NCBI RefSeq assembly: GCF_017837635.1
Contig: NZ_JAGJRS010000019.1
Span: 1-64,000 of the forward strand
Source of the DNA: Frateuria flava
Lineage (GTDB): Bacteria; Pseudomonadota; Gammaproteobacteria; Xanthomonadales; Rhodanobacteraceae
Length of the DNA stretch: 64,000 nt
Reading direction: 5' to 3'
Made by a program: the position numbers and the translations under genes. How positions within the stretch are numbered: the stretch's first letter is position 1; each line of letters opens with the position of its first letter. Under the pieces are notes generated by a model. That model was not told where the DNA came from. It did no database searches and worked only from the letters and a program-made list of their open reading frames with translations. This document shows positions 9,449-18,193 of this stretch, in pieces.

Positions 9449-9638
9449 GAACAACGACACCGCCGCCACCGTGCGCGTGCGCCTGGTCAAGGGCCTGCGC
9501 GGCGTGCAGGGGCGTCATCGCCTCAGCGTCAAGGCGCTGGGCCTGAACAAGCTCAATGACGTCCGTGAACTGAAGGACAGCCCGCAGGTGCGTGGCCTGA
9601 TCAACACGGTCTACTACCTGGTCCGGGTCGAGGAGTAA
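9441..9638 (+). CDS. rpmD: 50S ribosomal protein L30
   Basis: The 65-residue product carries [20 protein letters not shown] and the [20 protein letters not shown] block of L30. It starts inside rpsE (8-nt overlap) and its ribosome site AGGTGAT lies in the rpsE coding sequence. That site is close to the full anti-SD complement. Coupled translation is likely. Confidence 0.96.
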   Translation: MAKNNDTAATVRVRLVKGLRGVQGRHRLSVKALGLNKLNDVRELKDSPQVRGLINTVYYLVRVEE

Positions 9639-9643
9639 TCATC

Positions 9644-10075
9644 ATGCGTCTCAACGACATCAAGCCGGCTGCCGGTGCGCGCAAGACGCGCCTGCGCGTC
9701 GGTCGCGGTATCGGCTCGGGCCTGGGCAAGACTGCCGGCCGCGGCCACAAGGGCCAGCACGCCCGCGCCGGCGGCACCCACAAGTTCGGCTTCGAGGGCG
9801 GCCAGATGCCGCTGCAGCGTCGCCTGCCGAAGGTCGGCTTCCGCTCCAAGAAGAAGGCCGAGAGCCAGGAAGTCTTCCTGTACCAGCTCGCCAACCTGAA
9901 GGTCGATGTGATCGATCCGATCGCGCTGCACCAGGCCGGCCTGGTGGACAGCAAGGCGAAGAAGATCAAGGTCGTCGCCAAGGGCGAAATCGGCCGCGCG
10001 GTCAAGCTCTCCGGCGTGCTTGCCACGGCCGGTGCCAAGGCGGCCATCGAGGCTGCCGGCGGCAGCGTGGAGTAA
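9644..10075 (+). CDS. rplO: 50S ribosomal protein L15
   Basis: The 143-residue product starts [20 protein letters not shown] and has the Gly-rich [20 protein letters not shown]-terminal arm that threads into 23S rRNA. GAGGAG precedes the ATG. secY follows after 4 nt. Confidence 0.98.
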   Translation: MRLNDIKPAAGARKTRLRVGRGIGSGLGKTAGRGHKGQHARAGGTHKFGFEGGQMPLQRRLPKVGFRSKKKAESQEVFLYQLANLKVDVIDPIALHQAGLVDSKAKKIKVVAKGEIGRAVKLSGVLATAGAKAAIEAAGGSVE

Positions 10076-10079
10076 GACG

Positions 10080-11405
10080 GTGGCGCAAGCCCAGGGCAAC
10101 GCGCTTGGCGCGCTCGGCAAGCTGACGGAACTCCGCCAGCGCATCTTCTTCGTGATTGGTGCGCTGGTCGTCTTCCGGCTCGGCTCGTTCATCCCCGTAC
10201 CGGGTGTCAACCCGGAAGCCATGACGCGCCTGATCCAGGGCGGCGGCGGCCTGCTGAACATGTTCAACATGTTCTCCGGCGGCTCGCTGGAGCGCTTCTC
10301 GGTCTTCGCGCTCGGCGTGGTGCCGTACATCTCCGCCTCGATCGTGGTGCAGATGATGGGTTCGGTGGTGCCGAGCCTGCAGGCGCTGCGCAAGGAGGGC
10401 GAGGCGGGTCGTCGCACGATGACCATGTACACCCGCTTCGGCACGGTGGGCCTGTCCGCGTTCCAGGCGTTCGGCATTGCCGCGGCGCTGCAGACGCAGA
10501 CGGCCGCCGGCGGCGCGCCAGTGGTGTACACGCCGGGGATGGGCTTCATCCTGTCGTCGGTGGTTGGCTTGACGGCCGGGTCCATGTTCCTGATGTGGCT
10601 GGGCGAGCAGATCACCGAGCGCGGTATCGGCAACGGCATTTCCCTGCTGATCTTTGCCGGCATCGTGGCGGGCCTACCTGGCGCGGTGTCCAGCACGCTC
10701 GGCATGGCCAGCAACGGTGAATTGTCGGTGTTGCGCCTCATCATGGTGGTGGGCCTGGTGCTGGCGGTGACGGCGTTCGTGGTGTTCATGGAGCGCGCGC
10801 AGCGGCGCATTACCGTGAACTACGCGCGGCGGTCCGGTGGCCAGCGCGCGTACATGAACCAGACCTCGCACCTGCCGCTGAAGATCAACATGTCGGGTGT
10901 GATCCCGCCGATCTTCGCCTCCAGTCTGCTGATGTTCCCGGCGACCGCGGTGAGCTGGTTCGGTGCGGGTCACGAGTCGCGCTGGCTGCAGGGGCTGACG
11001 CAGGCGATCGCGCCGGGACAGCCGCTGTACGAAATCATCTACGCGGTGCTGGTGATCGTGTTCGCCTTCTTCTATACGGCGATCGTCTTCAACTCGCAGG
11101 AAACGGCCGACAACCTCAAGCGGTCGGGCGCGCTGATCCCCGGCATCCGCCCGGGTCGGGCCACTGGCGAGTACATCGACGGCGTGATGACCAGGCTGAC
11201 GGGCGTGGGCGCGATCTACCTGGTGCTGGTGTGCCTGGTGCCGACGTTCATGCAGAACTACTGGCACGTGCCGTTCTACTTCGGCGGCACCTCGCTGCTG
11301 ATCATCGTGGTGGTGGTGATGGACTTTACCGCCCAGGTGCAGGCGCATCTGGTCAGCCATCAGTACGAAAGTCTGCTCAAGAAGGCCAATCTCCGCCGCA
11401 ACTAG
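10080..11405 (+). CDS. secY: Protein translocase subunit SecY
   Basis: The 441-residue product from GTG at 10080 begins MAQAQGNALGALGKLTELRQ. SecY is the channel of the SecYEG translocon in the inner membrane. Ten hydrophobic segments can be traced, and the conserved loop VNYARRSGGQRAYMNQ lies between the central helices. The GTG follows GGAG at 10069-10072. The frame is open upstream into rplO, but that extension has no SecY similarity. The family length is 440-443. It is the last gene of the spc block here. Confidence 0.97.
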   Translation: MAQAQGNALGALGKLTELRQRIFFVIGALVVFRLGSFIPVPGVNPEAMTRLIQGGGGLLNMFNMFSGGSLERFSVFALGVVPYISASIVVQMMGSVVPSLQALRKEGEAGRRTMTMYTRFGTVGLSAFQAFGIAAALQTQTAAGGAPVVYTPGMGFILSSVVGLTAGSMFLMWLGEQITERGIGNGISLLIFAGIVAGLPGAVSSTLGMASNGELSVLRLIMVVGLVLAVTAFVVFMERAQRRITVNYARRSGGQRAYMNQTSHLPLKINMSGVIPPIFASSLLMFPATAVSWFGAGHESRWLQGLTQAIAPGQPLYEIIYAVLVIVFAFFYTAIVFNSQETADNLKRSGALIPGIRPGRATGEYIDGVMTRLTGVGAIYLVLVCLVPTFMQNYWHVPFYFGGTSLLIIVVVVMDFTAQVQAHLVSHQYESLLKKANLRRN

Positions 11406-11439
11406 TGGCTGCTGGGGCGAACGGGGTTGGTCACGTTGG

Positions 11440-11469
11440 AAAGCGGGCGGCACGGTGCCGCGGGGCTTT
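11440..11469 (+). terminator. Compound hairpin after secY
   Basis: AAAGC (11440-11444) pairs with GCTTT (11465-11469), and inside it 11447-11452 pairs with 11456-11461. There is no uninterrupted T-run, so it may pause or process the transcript rather than stop it. It sits in the 132-nt gap between secY and rpsM. That gap contains no rpmJ. Confidence 0.45.
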
Positions 11470-11489
11470 CCTGTTAGGGTAATTCAGGT

Positions 11490-11513
11490 TAAAATTGCGC
11501 GTTTACCGCGCAA
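11490..11513 (+). promoter_or_regulatory. Weak -10 and leader hairpin before the alpha operon
   Basis: TAAAAT at 11490-11495 could act as a -10, but no convincing -35 is present. A perfect 7-bp hairpin (11495-11501 with 11507-11513, loop TTTAC) lies 24 nt before the rpsM start. In Escherichia coli S4 represses the alpha operon by binding a structure at this point. The link to this hairpin is only positional. Confidence 0.35.
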
Positions 11514-11537
11514 GAAACGCATCGGAGAAAGTACATC

Positions 11538-11894
11538 ATGGCGCGCATCGCGGGTGTCAATTTGCCGGTCCACAAGCATGTGTGGGTTGGCCTGCAGAGC
11601 ATCTACGGCATCGGCCGCAGCCGGGCCAAGAAGGTCTGTGCGGATGCCGGGGTGGTTCCGACCACGCCGATCAAGTCCCTCAGCGAGGGCGAGGTGGAGA
11701 AGCTCCGCCACGAAATCGGCAAGTACGTTGTCGAGGGCGACCTCCGCCGTGAGGTGGGTATCGCCATCAAGCGCCTGATGGACCTGGGTTGCTATCGCGG
11801 CCTGCGCCATCGTCGCGGCCTGCCGGTGCGCGGTCAGCGCACGCGTACCAATGCACGCACCCGCAAGGGCCCGCGTCGCGCGATCAAGAAGTAA
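11538..11894 (+). CDS. rpsM: 30S ribosomal protein S13
   Basis: The 118-residue product begins [20 protein letters not shown] and has the basic C-terminal [20 protein letters not shown] that reaches toward the P-site tRNA. GGAGAAAG precedes the start. It opens the alpha operon (rpsM-rpsK-rpsD-rpoA). Confidence 0.98.
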   Translation: MARIAGVNLPVHKHVWVGLQSIYGIGRSRAKKVCADAGVVPTTPIKSLSEGEVEKLRHEIGKYVVEGDLRREVGIAIKRLMDLGCYRGLRHRRGLPVRGQRTRTNARTRKGPRRAIKK

Positions 11895-11906
11895 CGGACA
11901 CCAATT

Positions 11907-12293
11907 ATGGCCAAGCCTGTCAAGACCAAGAAGAAGATCAAGCGCGTTGTCACGGATGCCGTGGCCCACGTGCAGGCCTCCTTCAACAACACCATCGTCA
12001 CCATCACCGACCGCCAGGGCAACGCGCTGTCGTGGGCGACTGCCGGCGGCGCGGGTTTCCGCGGTTCGCGCAAGTCCACCCCGTTCGCCGCCCAGGTCGC
12101 TGCAGAGAAAGCTGGCCGCGCGGCCGGCGACTACGGCGTGAAGACCGTGGAAGTGCGTATCAAGGGCCCCGGCCCGGGCCGCGAGTCGGCGGTGCGTTCG
12201 CTGAACGCGCTGGGCTACAAGGTCCTGAACATCATCGACGTCACGCCGATTCCGCATAACGGCTGCCGTCCCCCCAAGAAGCGTCGAGTCTAA
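11907..12293 (+). CDS. rpsK: 30S ribosomal protein S11
   Basis: The 128-residue product contains [19 protein letters not shown] and ends [15 protein letters not shown], both diagnostic of S11, a platform protein near the mRNA exit. The ribosome site is weak (GGAC), which fits translation coupled to rpsM 12 nt upstream. Confidence 0.98.
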   Translation: MAKPVKTKKKIKRVVTDAVAHVQASFNNTIVTITDRQGNALSWATAGGAGFRGSRKSTPFAAQVAAEKAGRAAGDYGVKTVEVRIKGPGPGRESAVRSLNALGYKVLNIIDVTPIPHNGCRPPKKRRV

Positions 12294-12303
12294 GGAGTAA
12301 CCC

Positions 12304-12930
12304 ATGGCCCGTTATCGTGGAGCTACCTGCAAGCTCGCCCGCCGCGAGGGTGCGGATCTCAGCCTGAAGAGCCCGGCCCGCGCGCTGGACTCCAAGTGCA
12401 AGCTGGAGAACAAGCCCGGCCAGCATGGCGCCAACAAGCGCATGCGCATGTCCGACTACGCCGTCCAGCTGCGCGAAAAGCAGAAGGTCAAGCGCATCTA
12501 CGGCGTGCTCGAGCGTCAGTTCAGCAACTACTACACCAAGGCGTCGACCCTCAAGGGCAACACCGGTGAGAACCTGCTGCGCCTGCTCGAGAGCCGCCTG
12601 GACAACGTCGTCTATCGCATGGGCTTCGCGGTCACCCGCGCCCAGGCCCGCCAGCTGGTCGCCCACAAGGCGGTGCTGGTCAACGACAAGAAGGTCAACA
12701 TCCCGTCCTACCAGGTCAAGCCGGGCGACGTGGTCGCGCTGACCGAGCGCGCGCGCACCCAGCTGCGCGTGCAGGAAGCGGCGACCGTGTTCGACACCAT
12801 GGACCTGCGTCCGATCTGGCTCGAAGTGGACTCCAAGAAGTTCACCGGCACCTTCAAGTCGGTGCCCGACCGCGGCGACCTGCCGTCGGATATCAACGAA
12901 GCCCTGATCGTCGAGCTGTATTCGAAGTAA
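12304..12930 (+). CDS. rpsD: 30S ribosomal protein S4
   Basis: The 208-residue product includes [16 protein letters not shown] and [18 protein letters not shown], and the S4 RNA-binding domain around residues 98-160 ([20 protein letters not shown]). S4 nucleates 16S 5'-domain assembly and is the alpha-operon repressor in Escherichia coli. It lacks the zinc-binding Cys set of some S4 proteins. AAGGAG precedes the ATG. Confidence 0.98.
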   Translation: MARYRGATCKLARREGADLSLKSPARALDSKCKLENKPGQHGANKRMRMSDYAVQLREKQKVKRIYGVLERQFSNYYTKASTLKGNTGENLLRLLESRLDNVVYRMGFAVTRAQARQLVAHKAVLVNDKKVNIPSYQVKPGDVVALTERARTQLRVQEAATVFDTMDLRPIWLEVDSKKFTGTFKSVPDRGDLPSDINEALIVELYSK

Positions 12931-12945
12931 TTACCGGAGCCCTGC

Positions 12946-13944
12946 ATGGCAGTTTCGTCAACTAGTGTGCTGCGGCCTCGTGGCCTCAGCGTCGAGCAGC
13001 TCGGAGCCAACCGCGCCAAGGTGGTGGTGGAGCCGCTCGAGCGTGGCTTCGGTCACACCCTGGGCAACGCGCTGCGCCGCGTGCTGCTCTCGTCGATCCC
13101 GGGCAGCGCCATCATCGAAGTGGAAATCGATGGCGTGCTGCACGAGTACACCACCCTCGAGGGGCTGCAGGAGGACGTGATCGAAGTCCTGCTCAACCTC
13201 AAGGACGTGGCCATTCGCCAGCATTCCGGCGACGAAGTCACCCTGACCCTGTCCAAGAAGGGCAAGGGCGTGGTCACGGCCGGCGACATCGTCGTCGACC
13301 ACTCGGTGGAGATCGTCAACCCCGAGCACGTGATCTGCCACCTGACCAAGGACATCGCGCTCAACATGCGCCTGAAGGTGCGTCGCGGCGTCGGCTACCA
13401 GCCGGCCAGCGCGCGTCAGCATCCGGACGACGAAGCGCGTCCGATCGGCCGTCTGCAGCTCGATGCCTCCTTCGCGCCGGTGCTGCGCGTGGCCTACGAG
13501 GTTGACGCGGCCCGCGTGGAGCAGCGTACAAACCTCGACAAGCTGGTGCTCGATATCGAGACCAACGGCACCATCGGTGCGGAAGACGCGGTCCGCAAGG
13601 CCGCCGAGATTCTCAACGACCAGCTGTCGGTTTTCGGCGACTTCTCGCGTCGCGAGAGCTCGGCGGACAAGGCGGAGAAGGGCGGTTTCGATCCGCTGCT
13701 GCTGCGCCCGATCGACGACCTGGAGCTGACGGTGCGTTCGGCCAACTGCCTGAAGGCCGAGAGCATCTACTACATCGGCGACCTGGTGCAGAAGACCGAG
13801 GTCGAGCTGCTCAAGACCCCGAATCTCGGCAAGAAGTCGCTCACCGAGATCAAGGACGTGCTCGGTTCGCGCGGCCTGGCCCTCGGCATGAAGCTGGAGA
13901 ACTGGCCGCCGCCGGGTCTTTCGCACGGCATGCAGCTGGGTTGA
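12946..13944 (+). CDS. rpoA: RNA polymerase alpha subunit
   Basis: The 332-residue product has the dimerisation domain at about 10-235 ([20 protein letters not shown]) and, after a linker, the C-terminal domain from about 250 ([19 protein letters not shown] and [16 protein letters not shown]). The latter contacts UP elements and activators. The length is normal (329-333). GGAG precedes the ATG. It follows rpsD by 15 nt, as in the canonical alpha operon. Confidence 0.98.
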   Translation: MAVSSTSVLRPRGLSVEQLGANRAKVVVEPLERGFGHTLGNALRRVLLSSIPGSAIIEVEIDGVLHEYTTLEGLQEDVIEVLLNLKDVAIRQHSGDEVTLTLSKKGKGVVTAGDIVVDHSVEIVNPEHVICHLTKDIALNMRLKVRRGVGYQPASARQHPDDEARPIGRLQLDASFAPVLRVAYEVDAARVEQRTNLDKLVLDIETNGTIGAEDAVRKAAEILNDQLSVFGDFSRRESSADKAEKGGFDPLLLRPIDDLELTVRSANCLKAESIYYIGDLVQKTEVELLKTPNLGKKSLTEIKDVLGSRGLALGMKLENWPPPGLSHGMQLG

Positions 13945-13952
13945 TTGTCAGC

Positions 13953-13976
13953 GGCGGCGATCGGGAGATCGCCGCC
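13953..13976 (+). terminator. GNRA-loop hairpin after rpoA
   Basis: A perfect 10-bp stem (13953-13962 with 13967-13976) is closed by GGGA, a GNRA tetraloop. It lies 8 nt after the rpoA stop. No T-run follows, so it may stabilise the mRNA 3' end or limit read-through into rplQ rather than terminate fully. Confidence 0.5.
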
Positions 13977-14125
13977 GAAGTTTCAGGCTGGCGGCTCCTA
14001 GGGTTCCCGTCAGTCGTTGTTTTGGAGCGGTCGTTTTGGCTGCCCGTCGAAGGGCCGGTTTGGCCCATGCGGTCCCCGTGATCGCCAGAGCAATAGACGG
14101 CCACCCATGGCCGCACTCCTCACGA

Positions 14126-14192
14126 GAGCCTGTTCTTAAAAGGCTCGGAACAGCGGGCAACCGCGGAAAGCCGGACATGACCGCCGGTTTTT
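14126..14192 (+). promoter_or_regulatory. Structured leader of rplQ with competing helices and a terminator-like hairpin
   Basis: GAGCC (14126-14130) can pair with 14142-14146, while CTGTTC (14130-14135) can pair with 14148-14153. The two helices interleave, so they compete. Next, 14167-14174 pairs with 14184-14191 (one G-U) and is followed by T residues, like an attenuator. The leader starts 29 nt before rplQ ends its run. Its function is inferred only from the structure. Confidence 0.4.
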
Positions 14193-14220
14193 CATAACAA
14201 CAGACCGAAGAGAGTTCACC

Positions 14221-14607
14221 ATGCGCCACCAGAAATCGGGCCGCAAGCTCAATCGCACCAGTTCGCACCGCGAAGCGATGTTCAAGAACATGGCCGCCTC
14301 GCTGATCAAGCACGAGCTGATCCGTACCACCCTGCCCAAGGCCAAGGAGCTGCGCCGCGTCGCCGAGCCGCTGATCACGCTGGCCAAGGCTGACGGCGTG
14401 GCCAACCGCCGCCTCGCTTTCGCGCGCCTGCGCGACAAGGAAGCCGTGGGCAAGCTGTTCGTCGAGCTGGGCCCGCGTTACCGCGAGCGCCCCGGTGGCT
14501 ACCTGCGCATCCTCAAGTGCGGCTTCCGTCCGGGCGACAACGCCCCGATGGCCTATGTCGAATTGGTGGATCGTCCGCAGACGGCCGTTGCCGCCGACGC
14601 CGAGTAA
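14221..14607 (+). CDS. rplQ: 50S ribosomal protein L17
   Basis: The 128-residue product begins [20 protein letters not shown], the invariant start of L17, which sits near the tunnel exit. GAAGAGAG precedes the ATG. In Escherichia coli rplQ follows rpoA within about 40 nt. Here a 276-nt structured gap intervenes. A strong terminator follows, ending the ribosomal cluster. Confidence 0.98.
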   Translation: MRHQKSGRKLNRTSSHREAMFKNMAASLIKHELIRTTLPKAKELRRVAEPLITLAKADGVANRRLAFARLRDKEAVGKLFVELGPRYRERPGGYLRILKCGFRPGDNAPMAYVELVDRPQTAVAADAE

Positions 14608-14644
14608 ACTTCGCGCCGACGGGCGTCCAGACGTCCAAACGATC

Positions 14645-14675
14645 AACCCCGGCCGGGCGACCAGCCGGGGTTTTT
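14645..14675 (+). terminator. Rho-independent terminator of the ribosomal protein cluster
   Basis: A 9-bp stem (14645-14653 with 14664-14672) with a 10-nt loop is followed by a T-rich tract (14671-14675, then CTTTT). It lies 38 nt after the rplQ stop and separates the cluster from dsbB. Confidence 0.9.
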
Positions 14676-14750
14676 CTTTTCCGGTCAAGCCTTGCTGACA
14701 GGGGGCCGGCAAGCGGTTAATGTCGGCTTTCCGCAACGCAGCACGCCGCC

Positions 14751-15266
14751 ATGAATCCTTTGCACTGGTCGTACCGCATCAGCTTTCTCGTAGGCTTCCT
14801 TGTCTGCGTGGCGCTGCTCGGCTTCGCGCTGTACAGCGAATATGCCTGGGGGCTGATCCCTTGTCCGCTGTGCATATTCCAGCGCATCGGTTTCCTGGTA
14901 ATGGCGGTCTTCTTCCTCGTCGGCGCTCTGCATGCGCCGCGGCGTGGCCTGCGCTGGGTCTACACCGGCGGCGTTTTGCTCGGGGCGCTGTGGGGCATGG
15001 CCGTCGCCGGAAGGCATTTGTGGATCCAGTCGCTGCCGGCCGATCAGGTGCCCTCGTGCGGGCCGCCGCTGGACTACATGTTTGACGCCTTCCCCTTTGC
15101 GCAGGTGCTGCGCATGGTGTTCACCGGCTCCGGCGAGTGCGCCAAGGTCGAGCCGGTGCTGGGCCTGCCGATGCCCGCCTGGACCCTGCTGTGGTTCGTG
15201 CTGCTGGCAATCCTCTCGCTTGTCGCTACTTTGCGCCGCCCCACTTCTGACCGGACAACGCCGTGA
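14751..15266 (+). CDS. dsbB: Disulfide bond formation protein B
   Basis: The 171-residue inner-membrane protein has four hydrophobic segments. It carries the first redox pair in the motif PCPLC (C38, C41) and the second periplasmic pair at C103 (PSCGPPL) and C130 (GECAK). DsbB reoxidises DsbA and passes the electrons to quinone. All four catalytic cysteines are present. The stop overlaps the start of the next gene (GTGA), so the two are probably co-transcribed, although their functions are unrelated. No strong promoter is visible upstream. Confidence 0.95.
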   Translation: MNPLHWSYRISFLVGFLVCVALLGFALYSEYAWGLIPCPLCIFQRIGFLVMAVFFLVGALHAPRRGLRWVYTGGVLLGALWGMAVAGRHLWIQSLPADQVPSCGPPLDYMFDAFPFAQVLRMVFTGSGECAKVEPVLGLPMPAWTLLWFVLLAILSLVATLRRPTSDRTTP

Positions 15267-16690
15267 ACGACCGCCCCAACCTGCTGGCCAATCTGCCCGC
15301 CGACTGGGAGCCGGCATCCTGGCAGCGACGCGTGGCGTTGCAGCAACCGCACTACGAGGATGTGGCAGAGCTGGCGCGTGCCACCACGCAACTGGCAGCC
15401 TTGCCTCCGCTGGTGACTTCCTGGGAAGTGCTGGCGCTCAAGCAGGCACTGGCCGAAGCACAGGAGGGCGAGCGTTTTCTGCTGCAGGGCGGCGATTGCG
15501 CTGAGAGTTTCGCCGACTGCACCAGTCCGGTGATTTCCAACCGGCTGAAAGTGCTGCTTCAGATGAGCCTGGTTCTGGTACACGGGCTCAAGAAGCCGGT
15601 GCTGCGTGTGGGCCGGTTCGCTGGCCAGTATGCCAAACCGCGTTCGGCCGATACGGAGACGCGCGACGGCCTCACGCTGCCGAGCTTTCGCGGGGACGTG
15701 GTCAACGGCCCGGCCTTCACGGCCGAAGCGCGCCGCGCCGATCCGCAGCGGCTGATCCGGGCGCATGCGCACTCGGCACTGACGATGAACTTCGTGCGCG
15801 CGCTGATCGACGGCGGCTTTGCCGACCTGCATCACCCTGAATACTGGGACCTGGCCTGGGTCGAGCATTCGCCGCTGGCGGCCGAATATCGCCGCATGGT
15901 TGCCGCGATCGGCGATTCGTTGCGCTTCATGGAAACCCTGGCCGGCCCCATCGCCAGCTTCTCACGGGTCGATTTCTTTACCTCGCATGAGGCGCTTTTG
16001 CTGCACTACGAGGAGGCGTTGACCCGGCAGGTGCCGCGCAACCCCGGCTGGTTCAACCTGTCCACCCACTTCCCCTGGATCGGCATGCGCACGGCGGCGC
16101 TGGAGGGTGCGCACGTGGAGTATTTCCGCGGCATTCGCAATCCTGTGGCGGTAAAGGTCGGGCCATCGGTGACCGCAGAGCAGTTGCTCCCCCTGATCGA
16201 CGCACTCAATCCGCAGGACGAGCCGGGCCGACTGACCCTGATCCACCGCATGGGCAACGCCTCCATCGCCCGGGCACTGCCGCCGCTGCTGGAGGCGGTC
16301 CGGCGCGAGGGGCGGCGCGTGTTGTGGGTCGCCGACCCGATGCACGGCAATACCGAGAGCACGTCCAACGGCTACAAGACCCGCCGCTTCGACAACATCC
16401 GTGGCGAGCTGGACCAGGCCTTCGACATCCACGCGGCGGCCGGTACACGGCTGGGCGGCGTGCACCTGGAACTGACCGGCGAGGACGTCACCGAGTGCAT
16501 GGGCGGTGCGCGCGACCTGTCCGAGACGGACCTCAAGCGGGCCTACAAGTCGATGGTCGATCCGCGGCTCAACTATGAGCAGTCGCTGGAGCTGGCCATG
16601 TTGATCGTGCGCAAGTCCGAGGGGGGTCGCGGGCTGACGTACGGCGTGCGCCGGAAAGCGCATTGGGCCGACCGCAACGCGCCAGAATGA
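15263..16690 (+). CDS. Class II 3-deoxy-D-arabino-heptulosonate 7-phosphate synthase
   Basis: The 475-residue enzyme performs the first shikimate step, condensing phosphoenolpyruvate and erythrose 4-phosphate. It is the class II (plant/AroH-like) type. The expected metal ligands are visible: C79 in QGGDCAESF, the His of LIHRMGNASIARAL, the Glu of ELTGEDVTECMGG and the Asp of DPRLNYEQSLELA. The start is GTG at 15263, which overlaps the dsbB stop by 4 nt. aroB and aroK lie 40 kb away in the same window. No Trp or Phe leader peptide was seen. Confidence 0.95.
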   Translation: MNDRPNLLANLPADWEPASWQRRVALQQPHYEDVAELARATTQLAALPPLVTSWEVLALKQALAEAQEGERFLLQGGDCAESFADCTSPVISNRLKVLLQMSLVLVHGLKKPVLRVGRFAGQYAKPRSADTETRDGLTLPSFRGDVVNGPAFTAEARRADPQRLIRAHAHSALTMNFVRALIDGGFADLHHPEYWDLAWVEHSPLAAEYRRMVAAIGDSLRFMETLAGPIASFSRVDFFTSHEALLLHYEEALTRQVPRNPGWFNLSTHFPWIGMRTAALEGAHVEYFRGIRNPVAVKVGPSVTAEQLLPLIDALNPQDEPGRLTLIHRMGNASIARALPPLLEAVRREGRRVLWVADPMHGNTESTSNGYKTRRFDNIRGELDQAFDIHAAAGTRLGGVHLELTGEDVTECMGGARDLSETDLKRAYKSMVDPRLNYEQSLELAMLIVRKSEGGRGLTYGVRRKAHWADRNAPE

Positions 16691-16781
16691 CAGGCGTCAT
16701 GGGCGGAAGCTGGCAGTCGGTACTGGGTTCGCCCGGCGTATCGGCCCATGCTTGAATGCGGGCTCACAGGGAGAAATGACC

Positions 16782-17594
16782 ATGGCGGGGCAACCTGCGC
16801 GGGTAGACTCGCGCGTCGACGTGTGGACCGTGGTTGGGCTGGCATTGTTGCTGCTGCCGCTGCTGACGATGGCTCACGAGCTGATGGGGCACGCACTCGC
16901 TTGCGTGGCGACCGGGCACCAGCCCAGCCAGCTTGGCGCCTACTACGTCGAATGCAGTGGCACTGGCGGTTGGAGCCGGCGTCTGGTGGCGATGGCCGGC
17001 ACCTCGATGGACGTGCTGCTGGCCTGTCTCGGCTTCCTGCTCTGGCATCGGGCAAACCGTCCGCTGGCGCGGCTGGTCGGGTGGATCGTGTTCACTGTCA
17101 AGGGCATGGTGGCCGCTGGATACTGGATGTTTTCCGGTGTGACCAATCTGGGGGACTGGGGACCGGCCGCCGGCGGCGGCATCGGTCCGTTGCCCTGGCC
17201 ATGGGCATGGCGCCTGCTGCTCTTCGGGGTGGGCCTGGTCGCCTATATCGCGGTGACGCGCAAGGCCATCACCATGATGGCCGCCATGCTGGGCGGTGGA
17301 TCGGCTGCGCAGCGTACGCAACGGACGGTAGCGATGACGCTCTATATTGTCGGAGGCGTCGCGGCCGTGCTGGTCAGCCTGTTCAACCCGTTGGGGATAT
17401 TTATCACGCTGGTGTCCGCCGTGGCCTCCTCCTTTGGCGGCACGGCAGGGCTGTTCAATGTCGCCTATGCCCGGCCGCGCGAGCGTCCACCGACCGACTT
17501 TGCGGTAGGGCGTCATCTGTCGCTGGTGGTTGCCGGCGCGGCCATGACCATCGCCTTCGCAGTCATCCTGGGACCGACCATCACGCTGGGGTGA
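16782..17594 (+). CDS. Multi-pass membrane protein with HELMGH motif, function unknown
   Basis: The 270-residue product has about six hydrophobic segments. The first is followed directly by LTMAHELMGHALACVATG. This looks like the HExxH-type zinc site of M50 membrane proteases (HELGHAL) but with one extra residue, giving HExxxH. A second M50 motif (NPxxxLDG) is not evident; the nearest is FNPLGIF. The ATG at 16782 is chosen because AGGGAG (16768-16773) lies 8 nt upstream. In-frame ATGs at 16752 and 16776 are less well placed. It could be an inactive or divergent membrane metalloprotease. Confidence 0.6.
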   Translation: MAGQPARVDSRVDVWTVVGLALLLLPLLTMAHELMGHALACVATGHQPSQLGAYYVECSGTGGWSRRLVAMAGTSMDVLLACLGFLLWHRANRPLARLVGWIVFTVKGMVAAGYWMFSGVTNLGDWGPAAGGGIGPLPWPWAWRLLLFGVGLVAYIAVTRKAITMMAAMLGGGSAAQRTQRTVAMTLYIVGGVAAVLVSLFNPLGIFITLVSAVASSFGGTAGLFNVAYARPRERPPTDFAVGRHLSLVVAGAAMTIAFAVILGPTITLG

Positions 17595-17639
17595 GTGCGC
17601 CGCTGGTGCTGCGCGCCATCGGGCCGTCGCCGGACCGGC

Positions 17640-18125
17640 GCTAGTGCAGCGCAGTCCCCACCGGCCTGCACCCGGCATGCCGTGACTGGCAGGATCGAGC
17701 GACAGCGTACGAAACGCGCACGTCCGACGATTTCCTCCCGCCGCACGAATCCGAAGAGCCGCGAGTCGTAGCTGTCGTCGCGGTTGTCGTCGCCAGATAA
17801 TGGTCCGCGAGATTGTGACGGGGCCATGCTCACTGGCAGGGCTCGGCAGATGCGTGACAGCCGGATGAGAGGGGCGGATCCGCCGCGCAGCGATTGCATC
17901 GCATAGCTTGACGGTAGCGTCCGGTCCGCTGCGATATTCCCTCCCACCTGCACGGACCTCCTCCAAGCCGCTCACCGGTTCCGCTACCGGCAACATCCTG
18001 TTTGCGCCTGCACCGGCGGACACGACATGTCGCCCCGGGAGCCGACGACGCGGCAATCGCCGGGTTTCGGCTCGCGCAGTGCACCGCAGCCGGGTCAGTC
18101 GTGGAAGAACAGGCAGGCATCGGTC
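17640..18125 (-). pseudogene. Decayed signal peptidase I (S26) gene
   Basis: On the minus strand, 17800-17700 encodes GDDNRDDSYDSRLFGFVRRE followed by EIVGRA, a clear match to the S26 box GDNRDNSxDSR...GFVP...IVGRA. The preceding ADHYL and the following TLSLDPASHGMP...RWGLR lie in other frames, so at least two frameshifts separate them. Further upstream RVVGSRGDM (near 18040) resembles the catalytic-Lys box KRVVGLPGD, with the Lys replaced by Cys and Leu-Pro by Ser-Arg. No frame joins these pieces. The limits are approximate. Confidence 0.65.
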
Positions 18126-18193
18126 GGCATGGTTTCCACCGATCGGTGCGTTCGGGCAGGTCAGTGCGCCTTGCAGGCGCAGCTAATGGATGC

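Noticed and set aside
14692-14723. A promoter for dsbB (CTGACA and TAATGT)
   Set aside because: The -10 matches only three of six positions, so it was not listed as a feature.
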